Shown here: positions 1 to 11,639 of the stretch, piece by piece | How positions within the stretch are numbered: the stretch's first letter is position 1 | Layout of the letters: each line of letters begins with the position of its first letter | Source of the DNA: Micromussa lordhowensis | Lineage: Eukaryota; Cnidaria; Anthozoa; Scleractinia; Lobophylliidae | Length of the DNA: 64,000 bases | Reading direction: 5' to 3' | Assembly (NCBI GenBank): GCA_964020085.1 | Contig: OZ026595.1 | Coordinates: 12,701,093 to 12,765,092, forward strand | The notes under the pieces: generated by a model | What the model was told of the DNA's origin: nothing | Databases searched by the model: none | Seen by the model: only the letters and a program-made list of their open reading frames with translations | Program-made: the position numbers and the translations under genes

Positions 1-1934
1 AAAAATTTGTATTAGTTTTTTCTTGTTGTTGTTGTTGTTGTTTTTAAATTATTTTTTGTCTGCAGCTGAAATTATCAAATTGATGTACATGTATGTTTTG
101 TTGATATGTTTACCTGTTGGAGGAGGGGGTAAAACTGGCCCGGAATTTCCTTCCATTTTGGAATAGTAATCTGCACTGCTAAGGCTGAAAAAATGAGAGA
201 ATCCTAGGAGCACAAAGCTCGGTCCAGAGGCAAAAAGCCCAACTTGTGAACTTTAAGGGATGCAGCTGAAAACGATGCTGTGTCATTTCACAGTACCCAA
301 AACACATGGTGCATCTTTTGAGGTATGGTTTGGTTTCACAAAAATGGGGCACTTAAATTTTAATAGCTTTGTCGAAACTTCCTTTTCAAGGTGTGTTTGT
401 TTAGTGTTTGTTTACTGCCAATTTGACTGTAGCCTCCATATCAAATGTTTAATACTTTCACAGATGAAACTAATCATTACAGTTAACTTGCTCACTGATG
501 AAATCCTTAATTTTTCTTCCATCTCTAAAGCTCCCCATGGGTTTAAATACATATCTCTAGTTCTACTACATTATGATTTTTCTTAGCTCGCCATTGAAGT
601 TTACTGTGCCGTGGGTATTAAATCGCCGTCGCTGGTCATGTCAATAAACTTGTGCGAAATTTTATTTTCCGATTGACACAATTGCTCGAGGATTATTGCG
701 TTAGTAGTTGAAGCGATAAAAAACGTTTATAGCGCACGGAAAGTCTCGAATATTTCAGTAGTTACTTGAGGTTGCTCTAGAATGATGAAATAACTTTTAA
801 TTACGTCTGTGCTGAACAGACCTTCTGCAGCGCATCCTTCAGTTCACAAATATTCCTTTATCCGTGTTCTAACAATATTCCAAAACAAGACTAGAAGCGG
901 TTGTAAAAGCCTTGATCTTCTGAAATGGACTTGGTTGGAACTTTCTACAAGACTTCAAAAAACCATTTGGTTGATTTTCTGACGCTTTCACTCAAGTTAC
1001 AAAGGGAAAAAAGAAAAAGACTACTTCCATTACCGACAAATTTGTCGCAACTATCTCAACTATCGCCATTTTGCTGACCATTTTGCTTACACGCAAAGTA
1101 GGCGCATACCAGCGGTTACTCACATTAAAATACTTTTTGTGGAGCATGCGCAAACAAAATGCCTCTCTGCTTACATTTGTTACTAAATTTTGAAGTTTTT
1201 GAATGGCTGTATCTTGTTCAATATTGGCCCAATTAACACGAAACTTAAGGATTTTGTAAAGCTCAGTGTGCTCTTTCTGAATATATGGGTCTTGTGTTGT
1301 TTATCCCATAATACACGGACTCATACCCAGGCCCTCACGGTATGAAATCTGGCAATTTTGCAACATGTACAAAGTGCTGGTCCATAAAGGCTCCTGGGAT
1401 ATGTCGTAGTAGCCCGAACGTATTCAGGGGTAAAAAAGGACCTTCATAAAATGAACCTCCTTTTACCATCATAAAATGACTGTTTCGTAAAATGACCGCG
1501 GACCATCAAACGATGGGACTCATGCATCAAGAAATAGCACACGATTAACAAAACCAAACGACCTTCATAAAATGAGCTTGGACTATCAAACAATGGGACG
1601 TTATGCATGAAGAAATGCGGCACTATTGGAAAAACCATAGTACCTTCACAAAAAAATTCCCGCTATCAATTCGCAACACAGTATGAAAATGCAACTGATT
1701 CAACATTAGATGCGAAAAGTAAAGCATAAAATGCAAGATCAGTACAATGAAATGCGACCTTAATTTTGACACCAATACCGCTTCATAACCATTAGGCCAC
1801 CGCGCCTCCCGTTTACCAGGTCTTGGTCAGCGGTAAAGACGAATCGAATCGAAGTCGACGATGTCATATCGAGGAATTTTGAACAGGAGCGTGTTAGATA
1901 TATTACGAAACTCTGGGAGCTCTACTTACATAAT
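1..1934. other. Non-coding flank upstream of the ZCCHC4-like gene
   Basis: No credible protein-coding exon was seen. The start holds a short GTT/T-rich microsatellite (about 22-45). The segment from 1780 stays open in the reading frame of the ZCCHC4-like first exon back to a TGA near 1768, so it may be 5' UTR or an extended N-terminus. The promoter should lie in the last few hundred bases, but no TATA or initiator element could be identified with confidence. Confidence 0.4.
1440..1630. repeat. Two-copy imperfect tandem repeat, about 121 bp apart
   Basis: The sequence from ACCTTCATAAAATGA through a TATCAAACGATGGGA-like word and ATGCATCAAGAAAT recurs about 121 bp later with several substitutions (units near 1440-1545 and 1561-1630). 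It has no coding potential. It looks like an old local duplication. Confidence 0.6.
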
Positions 1935-2025
1935 ATGCAGTCTCGGCACGTTGCTGAAGAAAGACTCGGAGTTGACGTGTGTTTGACGGAGGAGAATCTA
2001 GAGTCAGCTCCAGAATGCCCACACG
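1935..2025 (+). CDS. ZCCHC4: ZCCHC4-like rRNA N6-adenosine methyltransferase, coding exon 1
   Basis: This exon encodes about 30 residues from an ATG at 1935 and ends in ECPH plus the first base of a Gly codon, directly before a GTAAGG donor at 2026. Joined to the exon at 5553 it gives a continuous CPHGPMLLF segment, the start of the GRF-type zinc finger of ZCCHC4, whose first Cys and His lie here. In vertebrates ZCCHC4 methylates one adenosine of 28S rRNA in the nucleolus (family knowledge). The frame stays open upstream to about 1768 without another ATG, so 1935 is the best start. The N-terminus before CPHG is then about 27 residues. A Harbinger-like MITE starts 130 bp after the donor. Confidence 0.72.
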
Positions 2026-2155
2026 GTAAGGAATTCAACCAAAGTTCGAAAAAATGGTTCCCGACGGGCCCAGAAGATCTCGTTCCATTCCACTCGCATT
2101 AAGAGTTTCGCGCTCATTTAAAATGGCGGATGTTGGATCACTATTACTCGTGTTA

Positions 2156-2507
2156 GGGCCTGATTGCATGAGCCGGGCTGGCCTGGTTAGCCGGGCTGCT
2201 TCGATGTGCCGAGATGACTTTCAGCCCGGTATTACATAAGGCGAGCCAGCCCGGTTGATGGCTGATGCGATGAACCGTGGGAAACCGGAGCAAGCTTGAT
2301 TTTGTACTCTCATTGGCTTAACGAGTCGGGCTGGCCCGGCAAACGCGATCCCGGCACTGCGATACCGGGATTTCGGCTAACCGGGCTGGCCCGGTTGTCA
2401 TGTAATCGCGAAGTTGATTTTTGTTGCGTTTAACAAACGTGCCGAGATCCCGGCAAACTGACACCAGCCCGGCTAACCGGGCCAGCCCGGCTCTTGTAAT
2501 CAGGCCC
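2156..2507. mobile_element. Tourist/Harbinger-like MITE with GCCGGGCTGGCCCGG words
   Basis: The termini are inverted: GGGCCTGATTGCATGAGCC at the left and its near complement ending AATCAGGCCC at the right. Both ends are flanked by TTA (2153-2155 and 2508-2510), the 3-bp TWA duplication typical of PIF/Harbinger elements. Inside, GCCGGGCTGGCCCGG-type words recur in both orientations. No transposase is encoded. The element sits in intron 1 of the ZCCHC4-like gene. Confidence 0.75.
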
Positions 2508-3104
2508 TTAGAGCTGAATGACGATTTCGACCTTATCAGTGATTTTGATCCATAAACGGGTTATGATGAGCAGACTGTTCCCAGATTTGCAGGTTGAGTT
2601 TAAAGATCTTCATACAACACTTTTGAATAACGAAAAAAACATTCGAAATTGACCGTTTATAGCTCGGATAATGACGAAGTCATTATTCGAGATATTGGTA
2701 TGGGTGGAACAGGGAACTCCTTTCTTCCTTCCTTCCGTCCATCCTGCCATCGATTCCTGTTAACTTCTCGTTCTATTGGAGGTTCAAGTGGAGGTGAATT
2801 ATTGACTTTATTTTTTTAATGTTTCTTATTCATGCATTCGTGGACCTATTTGGATGTTTGACAATGTCGTTATTCGTCACTCAATGGAGCTGGAGTAGCA
2901 GGAGACTGACAGTACAACTCTTTTTAATTTTGAACCACTGCTTTCGGACATATGCATGGACTCGCATAATTTGTTTAATAGAAAAAGTCCATTCTCAGGC
3001 TTTCACAAATCATCCGAGCTCAGTGGCTCACAGCAACATTGATTATACTGGAGCATGCGTTATCCGTCCGGAGGGATAATATGTCCTCACTATTTTTATT
3101 CTTA

Positions 3105-3340
3105 AGATGCATTATCTGTCTGGACAAACTTGGGAAAACATTTGTAGTCGTCTAATTATGCCTCTTTAGTACATGTATGAAGACGGGCACAAGAGGCATT
3201 ATACATTTAGACAAACTACCCTTTGAAATGCTACACACAATGAGAGATAGTTTGTCTAGATGCATAATATACATGTATGTCTTGTGCCCGTCTTTATTCT
3301 AGAGATGCATAACCAGATGAACTACAAATGTTTTCCCTTT
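3105..3340. repeat. Foldback (palindromic) element in intron 1
   Basis: GGGAAAACATTTGTAG (3132-3147) is repeated inverted as CTACAAATGTTTTCCC (3322-3337). An inner pair, ACGGGCACAAGA (about 3183) and TCTTGTGCCCGTCTT (3281-3295), continues the fold. No target duplication could be fixed. It is probably a foldback MITE. Confidence 0.65.
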
Positions 3341-3740
3341 TGCCATTTTCCAACACAATTTGTCCACAGTTGTACATGTAGGCTGACAATGGCGTTTTTC
3401 TCCCCAAACTCAAATTAATAGGGACCTTTAGCAACTCATGCTTTTTGGAGTGAAATTAAGGCAGGGGTACACGTGAAGGCTGTTTTGACGTCGCTTAACA
3501 CGGCCTTTCTGCCAATATCTCGGTCACGTTTCAAGCGACGATAAAATCTCTCTGCTTATCTCATTAACCACTGTTTGGTGGTTTTGTGTAAATTTTTTGG
3601 GTGATTTTTGGGCATTTTGGGAAAGATATATTTTTTCTCAAAGGATCAAACTTGAGGAAAATATGAAATGTTGAGGATTTGATGGATTTGGAAAATTGAA
3701 ATTTGAAGTGAAGAATTAGTAGACGGATACCAAACCTTAA

Positions 3741-4170
3741 AGTGCCCATAACCCCTAATTCTTTTTTTGGCTAAGATAAACTTAGACACACACAAAAAAA
3801 GAATTTGCCAAATTTCTCACTTTCTGACTTTTTAAAGGCTTTCAAAATTAACTGAAAGTAGTTGAAATTTGATATCTTTTGTGTTATGACCGAGCTGGTG
3901 AGGGGTCTGGGTATATTCCTGGGTTGACGTCACATATTCATTTACATAGCATTAACTCTTTATAAACATGCATGCAAAACAGTCTGTGACGTCAACCCAG
4001 TAATAGACCCAGGCTCCTCGCCAGCTTGGTCATGTATCAAATCTCAGCTACTTTATGTTAATTTTTAAAGCCCTTAAAAATATCACAAATCGAAAATTTG
4101 GGCAAATTCTTTTTGTGTGTTTGTCTAAGTTTCATCTTAGCGAAAAACAAATTCTGGGGTTATAGGCACT
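3741..4170. mobile_element. piggyBac-like foldback MITE with TTAA duplication
   Basis: TTAA occurs immediately on both sides (3737-3740 and 4171-4174). The ends are AGTGCCCATAACCCC and its inverted partner GGGGTTATAGGCACT. The inverted similarity continues inwards through AAACTTAGACACACAC and GTGTGTTTGTCTAAG to a centre with GGGTTGACGTCAC and GTGACGTCAACCC, so the whole 430 bp folds back. There is no coding region. The TTAA duplication points to piggyBac-type mobilisation (inference). Confidence 0.75.
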
Positions 4171-4174
4171 TTAA

Positions 4175-5552
4175 GGCGGGGGTAAACATGAATAGGCATG
4201 AAATTTGAAGTGGTATAAAAAAGGAAATTGTTAGGATCAAGATGGGTTGGAAACACTACCAGACAGTTGACCCGCGCAAAAGAGAACCCCATGTTGCTAG
4301 CGGACTATTCTGCTCCCCTTAATTATCTTAATTTTTTTTTTAAGAATTTCATACTTGTCAATTTGAGTGGAATGAATGTCGAATACCATACTATACTTCC
4401 TGTTTTCATGCATTGCTTCTTCGAAATGGTGTTCTTCTTTTGAAATACGCAGTGAAATCAACATCTTTCATTAACAACATTCCATATCGGCATCTAAAAT
4501 TTTTGAGAAAACTGTAGTTTGTATTGTTGAAAAGCTGCTCATAAGTTATAGATTTTGGAGAAGAGAAAAAAGTGTATACAACTTTTACATATAAGGAAAA
4601 TTAAACAAGCAAGTAAGTTTATCCTTATTGTGTCTGTTGTGTTTTCTCGCCTGGTTACTTGACAAAGCAGTGGAATTACAGCTTCATTATTTACCATAGT
4701 ACTGTTTTCATTGGCAACTGTAATTCCCAAAATAACGTGAAAGAAAAAATTGTCCCTAAATGATTATGGATCATGTTAGTAACATTGAAAACAATTTCAG
4801 ACAACATTATAGTTACAATACATGTATCAAATTTCAGTACTGGGAATGACTCGATCACATTTGATTACATGTTATCAGTAATTGTCAAAATATGGATAGG
4901 ACTGATGTACTATTATTAACTTCTTCTATTGTATCTCAAATCAAATTAGACAGCATCTAAAATTTGTAAGTATTTTTAGGCATCCTTGGTTGTCAAGGCT
5001 AATTTAGATGCTCAGATTTTTTTGGCTCACACAAAAGACACTGTTGATAAAAGAAATCTGTAGTGGGTTAGTCTGATATGACGGAAAAATAGGGGTCACC
5101 GACATCCGGGCAAAGCTATAGCAATCTGCCCTATCGTGGTTCATTTTATTACTTAGTGCGCTCAATGCATGGCGTGTGAAATTGTGTACACAGTAAGGAT
5201 GGGCAGAAACAATTAGTGCGAATGTCCTTAAGTAGCTACATGTAAGTCTAGAAAATCAAAAAAAAGTCTGAATGTGATTATGAAGAAACAAAAACATAAA
5301 TTGTGTTGTTACAGTCTTTCCCATAAAACTGTGAACACCAGAGAAAATTTCTGGAATGTTTATTGTTTTGCAACCAATCAGATGTGAGATGAAACTGCCA
5401 AAGGTGACCGGCAAACTGCAACAACCTGAAAGGTTTGGATTAGTCACGACTTGACATGAAAGAAAAAGCTGGCTTTTTTCTTCCACAACAAGTAGTCAAT
5501 AATTGTTTTACCGTCATCATTTGACTTCCTTTTTATGCTTTTTACTGTACAG
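4175..5552. other. Remainder of ZCCHC4-like intron 1
   Basis: This stretch is AT-rich and has no recognisable coding region or clear repeat. It ends in a good splice acceptor, a pyrimidine-rich stretch ending TTTTTACTGTACAG before 5553. Confidence 0.5.
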
Positions 5553-5935
5553 GACCAATGCTTCTGTTTGAAAGATTTTACAGAGATGGACGGGTACCTC
5601 AGAGATTCTATACATGCTCAGCAGCCAGAGACAGAAAAGACTGCTCATTTTTTCAGTGGGAAGGAGAAAAAGTCTCTGATGTCAGAAAAATGGCCCACAA
5701 GGAAATAGTGAAAGCATCAAGGGAGCTATTCTTAGAAGCCTGTGAGAGATACAAGAACATTATTCATGTATCAGATGATTTTCTTAAGGAACAGTGCTTG
5801 TTTTGTCATTCCTGTGACCTGTTGTTTCTGCCTAAAGAAATAGAAAAACATTTATCACATCATTATGAACAAGCTGGGGATTTGTCTAAACCAACAGCAA
5901 TTATAAGACCAAGGGAAAATGAAAAGACACAAGCA
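5553..5935 (+). CDS. ZCCHC4: ZCCHC4-like rRNA N6-adenosine methyltransferase, coding exon 2
   Basis: The exon runs from a strong acceptor (...TTTACTGTACAG) to a GTAAGT donor at 5936. It encodes about 127 residues starting GPMLLFERFY. The segment QRFYTCSAARDRKDCSFFQW completes the GRF-type zinc finger whose first half is in exon 1. A following C-x2-C...H-x3-H segment (CLFCHSC ... HLSHH) matches the second small zinc site of ZCCHC4 proteins. The exon ends in frame after ENEKTQA, where the vertebrate protein leads into its methyltransferase domain. No exon for that domain (NPPF-type motif) or for the C-terminal CCHC knuckle was found downstream. The gene therefore continues over a very long intron, leaves the window, or is truncated. 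Confidence 0.85.
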
Positions 5936-6250
5936 GTAAGTCCATACATTTTTTATACTAATTTTATGTGCAGTCCAGAGAGAAATGGCACCCAGTGCCA
6001 TGTAAGGATTCATGGAAAATCTTGCCTCTTGATTGTTCTTCATTTGCTTTGCATTTGTGTATTTGCATTATTGGATGCTAAGAAAAGAAAGAGATTTCAC
6101 ACAGTCTAAACATAAGCTGACACAGAATGCATGCATGAGGCAGTCATCATGTCCCATTGAGAAATTTGATTTCTGGATTTCTGGGTGTCTGCATGCCCAC
6201 AATATCCAGGACAGCATTGTTGTCCATGGCATAATTATGGTTCATGTTGC

Positions 6251-6409
6251 TGTTGCAGGTCAAAATGAAATTCAGGTTAAAATGATTTTAACCTAGTTCG
6301 ATTTCAATTTCCTTTGTCCTCTAACCCTAAGTATTCACGATCTATGAATAATCAGGGTAAAGAACAAAGGAATTTCATTTTAACCTGAATTTCATTTTGA
6401 CCTGCAACA
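6251..6409. repeat. Short foldback MITE
   Basis: The ends are near-perfect inverted repeats of about 31 bp (TTGCAGGTCAAAATGAAATT at 6253 and its complement ending at 6407), around a loop of roughly 90 bp. It is non-coding and lies in the presumed intron 2 of the ZCCHC4-like gene. Confidence 0.75.
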
Positions 6410-6470
6410 TTGCCATGCATCAATTGGCAAATCCTGGAACTACAGTACCGCTCAAAAGTAAGTTACCACC

Positions 6471-6576
6471 TCTCGTCTCTCGTCTCGCGAGACGATAGTC
6501 TCGTCTCGCGAGACGAGAGACTCGTCTCGCGAGACGAGAGTCTCGACTCGCGAGACGAGAGTCTCGTCTCGCGAGA
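6471..6576. repeat. Left subterminal array of element A
   Basis: Consecutive copies of a CTCGTCTCGCGAGACGAGA-type palindrome with rare substitutions (GATAGTC, TCGACTCG). Each unit is self-complementary around TCGCGA, so the array can form a run of small hairpins as well as pair with the right array. Confidence 0.9.
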
Positions 6577-8694
6577 ACCACTGAAGCGTATATTTTGGAA
6601 TACATTTCAAGCAATTGGCTTGCAAGAAAACGATTTATTTCTCGCGACGGGTTTGCCGCGATGTACATGTATGCTTCGTGAAATTCCTGCTAATACGGCG
6701 TGAAGAGGCCTTGAATTGAAACTTGCTTCGCTAGTTTCAACACTGTCATTGCAAACCAAAAACTTTAATGGACTGGAGTTATGAAGAACTGAAGTTAAAT
6801 GTATGAAGAAACGAACGCGAAGACGTTAGCGAATTATTGGAACATTGCATTGCACCAGTCGGTGAAATGTTTTTTAGCATGTTTAATTGCCATATTACGT
6901 CCGTGCGAATGAACTGAAACGAAACTTGTTTCGCAAGATCGGTACTATTGCCAGAATTGAAGAAGCTGATCCGTTATGGAAAGCGCTTGGTAAAGTTTCA
7001 ATCTTTCTCCGATTACTCCAAGTTATTCCTCGCTGCATCGAGATCGAATTTGAATTTCGTGCCTCTGCAAGTCCATTGAACTGGAACTCATTGTTTTCAT
7101 TCCAGATGAATTAAACTTGAACTTAAATGTTGTCATTACAAACGAAAAGACGAGAAAAAGGCCTCTCTTTATGAAAACCCGTATAAAGTATACGTGCGTA
7201 TACCTTCAGACTAGCTGAAATTGACAAAACCGATTGTATATTTATTACACGTCACGGAAGTATTTTGCCGTTGAATAAAAAATTCACTGTGTTTTGTCAA
7301 AGAGAACCGGGAATAGACGCTTCTACAGTCCCATCTTCAAGGAGCAAAAACAAATGAAAGATAACATTTTTTTTCGACATGAAGTAAACACGGTCCAAGC
7401 AAGCGACTTCCCAACCCGCGCCGAAACACGGAACTTTTCTTTGATGAAAAAAATAACTTAACATGAGCGGCACACAATTGAAACTTTAATAAACCATTTT
7501 TTGCTCAAGGAAAGAGTATTTTACCATTTGAATGAATAATTTGTGTCCCGGAGTTATCATTTTTTCGACCAGGATCTTGGAAACACTTCAGACAAAGAAT
7601 CCAACCAGCTTGCCGAGGCGTGCCGATACACAGAACTTTTCACCCACGTGAATTACGAAAATATTTACACTTTGTTTGGAATTTTCTCGCTACTACGTTA
7701 GCCTCTTGGAATACCAATACTACAGAAAATTGATTATTTCATGTCGTATCAAAAGTAAATTTAATTCACAAAAAATCTTTTACACGAAAGAAATTTAAGC
7801 ACAGACAAAACCGCGTTGAATGTAGCGTTGAATGTTGTTGGTTTCAATCGAGACTAGCGTCTACTTCACAGCTGAGTTGGAGAACTGAAATGTACTAACA
7901 CTTATCCTTTCCTTCAATTGTATCCATTGAATCCTTTATTTTTGGAAATTTTTCGTTAATGCTACGTTTATTTCGGGTTCACCCTGGTGTTTATTTGAAC
8001 GCTCAAACGTCATGTTAACTTATGCAAATTTTTGACATAAATGTATGATCTTGGCGCCAACGTGACAAGGCTCAATATTATTTTTTTACCTTTTTGCGAA
8101 TGCTCAATTGCCAGATATGAATTAAACTATACTTTTATCATCGTTTAACTTTTATTTATCTTAGATGCAATCTTGGGATCTTAACGCTTAAAACTGGGGT
8201 TTGTTCAACAATTTTTCTTCGATGCGTCTTATCTTGGCCGAGATCTATGATTTGGCGGGGATATTTTTCTCCTTCTCCCTGCTGCGAGAAAAAAATTCTG
8301 GGCTCCACTCGGCGTTACTTACCCGGTTACTGTAATACTGTAAAATGCACGCTTCCTAATTTCTTTCAAATGTAAAAATGCCCGTCGATCATCGATCTAC
8401 AGTGTAAATCTGTTCTAAATGATGTTCAATTTTGCGGATCTTGAAAAATGCGAATGACACAAAAGCCAAGAACTGTCTGTACGTATTTGTTTTCGAACAT
8501 GAAACTGTTAAATGTTTTCATCACTGCTTTCTTCCTGGTTTACAAACATTTCTAAATGACCGGTAAAAGTGAAGTCAATAGCTTCAATATCCACGACTTT
8601 CACTTTACACTGTATATAATTGGCAAAAGAGGACGCTACGATCGATCGGCAAACTTTCATCGTACAGATTTGAGCACTCTTAAGCCCATAAACG

Positions 8695-9000
8695 ACGGCA
8701 TATTCTTGGCTACGATTTTCGAGCGAAGTAGATTTGAAAAGTTTAATAGTCAAATCTCAAACGAACGTGATAACTCAACGATCAACAGAGTTCGGCAAAC
8801 GCTTCGTTCGAGCGCGCAAGTTCGCATTGCAATAGGCTTTTACAGCTGTAAAATAGAAAGCTTTGCAGCATATTCTTGGCTACGATTTTTGAGCCAAGTA
8901 GATTTGAAAAGTTTAAAAGTCAGTCTCAAATGAACGTGACAAACAAACGACAGAGTTCGGCAAACGTTCGAGCGTGCGAAGTTACAATAGGCTATTAAAG
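8695..9000. repeat. Imperfect tandem duplication inside element A
   Basis: A stretch beginning GCATATTCTTGGCTACGATT and containing AGTAGATTTGAAAAGTTTAA and AGAGTTCGGCAAACG occurs twice, about 170 bp apart, with moderate divergence. It is non-coding. Confidence 0.7.
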
Positions 9001-9043
9001 TCTCGCGAGAAATTCAAGCAGTTGAACTTACAGTTTTTTTAGG

Positions 9044-9160
9044 CTCTCGCGAGACGAGAGTCTCGTCTCGCGAGACGAGAGTCTCGTCTCGCGAGACAAG
9101 ATTCTCGTCTCGCAAGACGAGAGTCTCGTCTCGCGAGACGAGATTCTCGTCTCGCGAGAG
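9044..9160. repeat. Right subterminal array of element A
   Basis: Mirror copy of the left array: about six CTCGCGAGACGAGA-type palindromic units, with single-base variants (GACAAGA, GCAAGAC) showing independent drift. It is followed by GGTGGTAACTTACTTTTGAG and the terminus. Confidence 0.9.
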
Positions 9161-9190
9161 GGTGGTAACTTACTTTTGAGCGGTACTGTA

Positions 9191-10828
9191 CATATACATG
9201 TTTGACTTCAAGCCGTACTGCTAAAGAACGTGGTCAATGATAGAGTTAAGGCAGAGTGCTCTGACGATAAACTTAAGGCAGGGTTCTCTGTAGAAGCATT
9301 ATACATACATGTAGTCTCAGTGTGCTATACTGTATCTTGCAATCAATATCAGTAGTGATCTACATGTAATAGTCAACGTAAATCCCTCTAGCCTTATTAT
9401 GAAGTCTTCCAATGTAAAGATCAAAATGTTTTTGGTCGTATCTTCAAATTCTTTGACTATCCTTGGTACTGGTTATCTTCGGAACTGTTTGGTCATGTTC
9501 AAAAATTCTCAGCCATTCTGGCACTCCAGGGATGTAATCTTGTGCATTTGGCTCCAAAAAAAATGACAAGTACATGTACATGTATATAAATTATTGGTTT
9601 GAGCACTCAAAGAACCTACATGTAAATCAGATTTTTGGGATATTATTATTATTATTATGATATTGTTACATGTAAGTATACATCTGCCGGTAACTCTAAC
9701 TGTCTCCCGCAAAACAGTTCCCACCTTTTGTAATATTGCAGAATACAAAATTTACATACACTGTATTTCTACTCACCTCCAATTTACACTTTTTTAGTTT
9801 CCCAATCTCTACATTCAGCTTCTAAGGTCTGTTCCTTCTTAATCTTGTCTCTGGGAATTCGTGAAAGTACATGTAGCATTAGCTTGGACTCCTTCGTCTC
9901 TATCCAGTAAACAATGGTATATTTTGTGGTACTTTTTGCCTTGTCCAGTTGATGATTCCAAGTTTAAAAGCTCACTTGCAAGAAGTTGCGTAGACATAGT
10001 TACTTGCTATCGCAGCTACATTGTACACATTTACAAACGTACTGGTCAGAATGGTTGATCTGTGATCCAATGAATCTTGTTCACTCAATTCAAATTTGAG
10101 CGTGCAAAGTGAAACTGCCTTGCCTGGGGTCACAAGATATTTGAAGGTCTCAATCACAGTCATTTCTGGGCCAATAGGGTAAAAGATTTTTTATCTACCG
10201 CTAGTAGATAGATTTGGTTTCTGACGAGAATGATTTATTCAGGCTGTTTACCTGGTGTGAGGTATTCTGTATTTTTTCAGCATTAATTTTGTTCAATAAG
10301 GATCAGTTTAAATCCAACTTTTGCCACTAACTAACTTTTTCTTTATAATGGTTTAACCCTTTAAGCACCGAGAATGCCATATGGTACAAGATGCAATTAC
10401 ATGCTCAATATTCAGTCAATTTGCATGAAATTTGCACAACTAAAAGATCTTGGAAAGATCTGCACTTTGAAGGCATAATATTAAGCCCCCCTCCTATACA
10501 AGACTTGATTTACCACCCCCTGCAACTTTTGGAACCTTTTGTCTTTGTACTTTTTAGACCAAGTTAATATCTGACAACAAGCCATGCACTGCGAGCTGCA
10601 AATTAAGCTATAGTTAAGGGGGATGCCCAATGTGAACAAGGAACAGAAAAATTTTAAACGTTTTTATTTTTTCATTTCGGGCACTTGTCAATCCAATCTG
10701 TGGCCTCCTCTATTTCTTTTGGTATGGTTGATAGCATACTTCAGAAAATACCTTTCAGATGGTATATCACATGTGGTCTGCTGGTTCATGGTTACTGATT
10801 TAGAAAAACTTGCCATTTCCTTCGGGGC
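9191..10828. other. Non-coding stretch with TACATGTA words
   Basis: No coding region is recognisable. The word TACATGTA or near variants recur, and short ATT-type and TACATG microsatellites lie around 9570-9665. Nothing else is supported. Confidence 0.5.
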
Positions 10829-10832
10829 TTAA

Positions 10833-11635
10833 GGTGGTTCGAAATAGTTTTCATTTTCTCGAGACAAGTTCACAAATTCTTTTCTAAATTATGTTTGGTT
10901 CATCGTATCGCTATGAAATTTGGCACAGAAATAAAAGAAACATCATAGATTCTTTACATGACATTTCATTTCAGAAAACCTGTTACCATAGCAACCATAT
11001 GAGGCATTCAGTTGAGCCCCTAAAATCGAAATCTATTGTCTTTTTTAAAAAATTGGTCGGTGAAATCTTCTCAAACTGCAATATTATATTTCACCAGAAG
11101 TGACCTTCAAAATATTTCAGTTTAAAAAAAATCTGTAGGGTAGATTAAGAAAAAATCCTCTTTTTGACTATTGTTTTCTTATTTTATTTCCTGCCTACAG
11201 AATTTTTAAAAATCGGACTATGTATGCAGCCAATTGATCCTGGTTATCACCGAAAAAATGAAAAAATTCCACCGAGCGGAAGCGGAAATATGAGCGATTA
11301 AAGTTATAAAAACTCCAACATTTCGACACAACAATATCAGCATTTGCGCATGTGCGTCAACTGCACGCGCGAGATTAGGCTTGTTGATTTTGCAGTTGGC
11401 AGTGTTTTGTACATGTGATGTTTTGTTCTAAAACGACTTACAATTGGGCGATTTTACCTTTCTCGGGGAGCAATATGTGTTTAAAACATCAGTTTTTATC
11501 AAGTACTCTTATTTTGTATAATTTTTTTTCCAAAGTAGCCGGATGTTTTGTTCCTCGTGGCGTGGATCGACTTGATGCCGAATTTGCGAGATTAGAACCC
11601 AGTTTGCACGCGCCATAAAACTATTTCGAACCACC
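10833..11635. mobile_element. piggyBac-like MITE, copy 1 (803 bp)
   Basis: Ends GGTGGTTCGAAATAGTTTT (left) and the complement AAAACTATTTCGAACCACC (right) are flanked by TTAA on both sides (10829-10832 and 11636-11639). The first roughly 270 bp match the element at 51261-51880 in inverted orientation at high identity. This copy carries an additional internal segment of roughly 150 bp. No transposase is encoded. Confidence 0.85.
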
Positions 11636-11639
11636 TTAA

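Larger units (their letters stand above)
6441..9190. mobile_element. TIR element A with subterminal TCTCGCGAGA arrays
   Basis: Inverted termini CAGTACCGCTCAAAAGTAAG (left, from 6443) and the exact complement (right, ending 9188) are each flanked by TA. This fits a Tc1/mariner-like TA duplication. Directly inside each terminus is an array of CTCGTCTCGCGAGACGAG palindromes. The roughly 2.4-kb interior encodes no transposase. It contains diverged tandem units with words such as AAGCGACTTCCC and CGCGCCGAAACAC, so the element appears non-autonomous. The same terminal 11 bases occur on element B at 12.6-14.4 kb. Confidence 0.8.

Noticed and set aside
260..586. 108-codon frame at the window start
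   Set aside because: No recognisable domain, AT-rich composition and no splice or homologous context; likely chance.
8508..8933. Overlapping frames of 81 and 125 codons inside element A
   Set aside because: They fall across the internal tandem duplication, have no domain and are mirrored on the other strand.
6470..9165. CRISPR-like array
   Set aside because: Units are contiguous palindromes at the ends of a TIR element without unique spacers or cas genes, in an animal genome.
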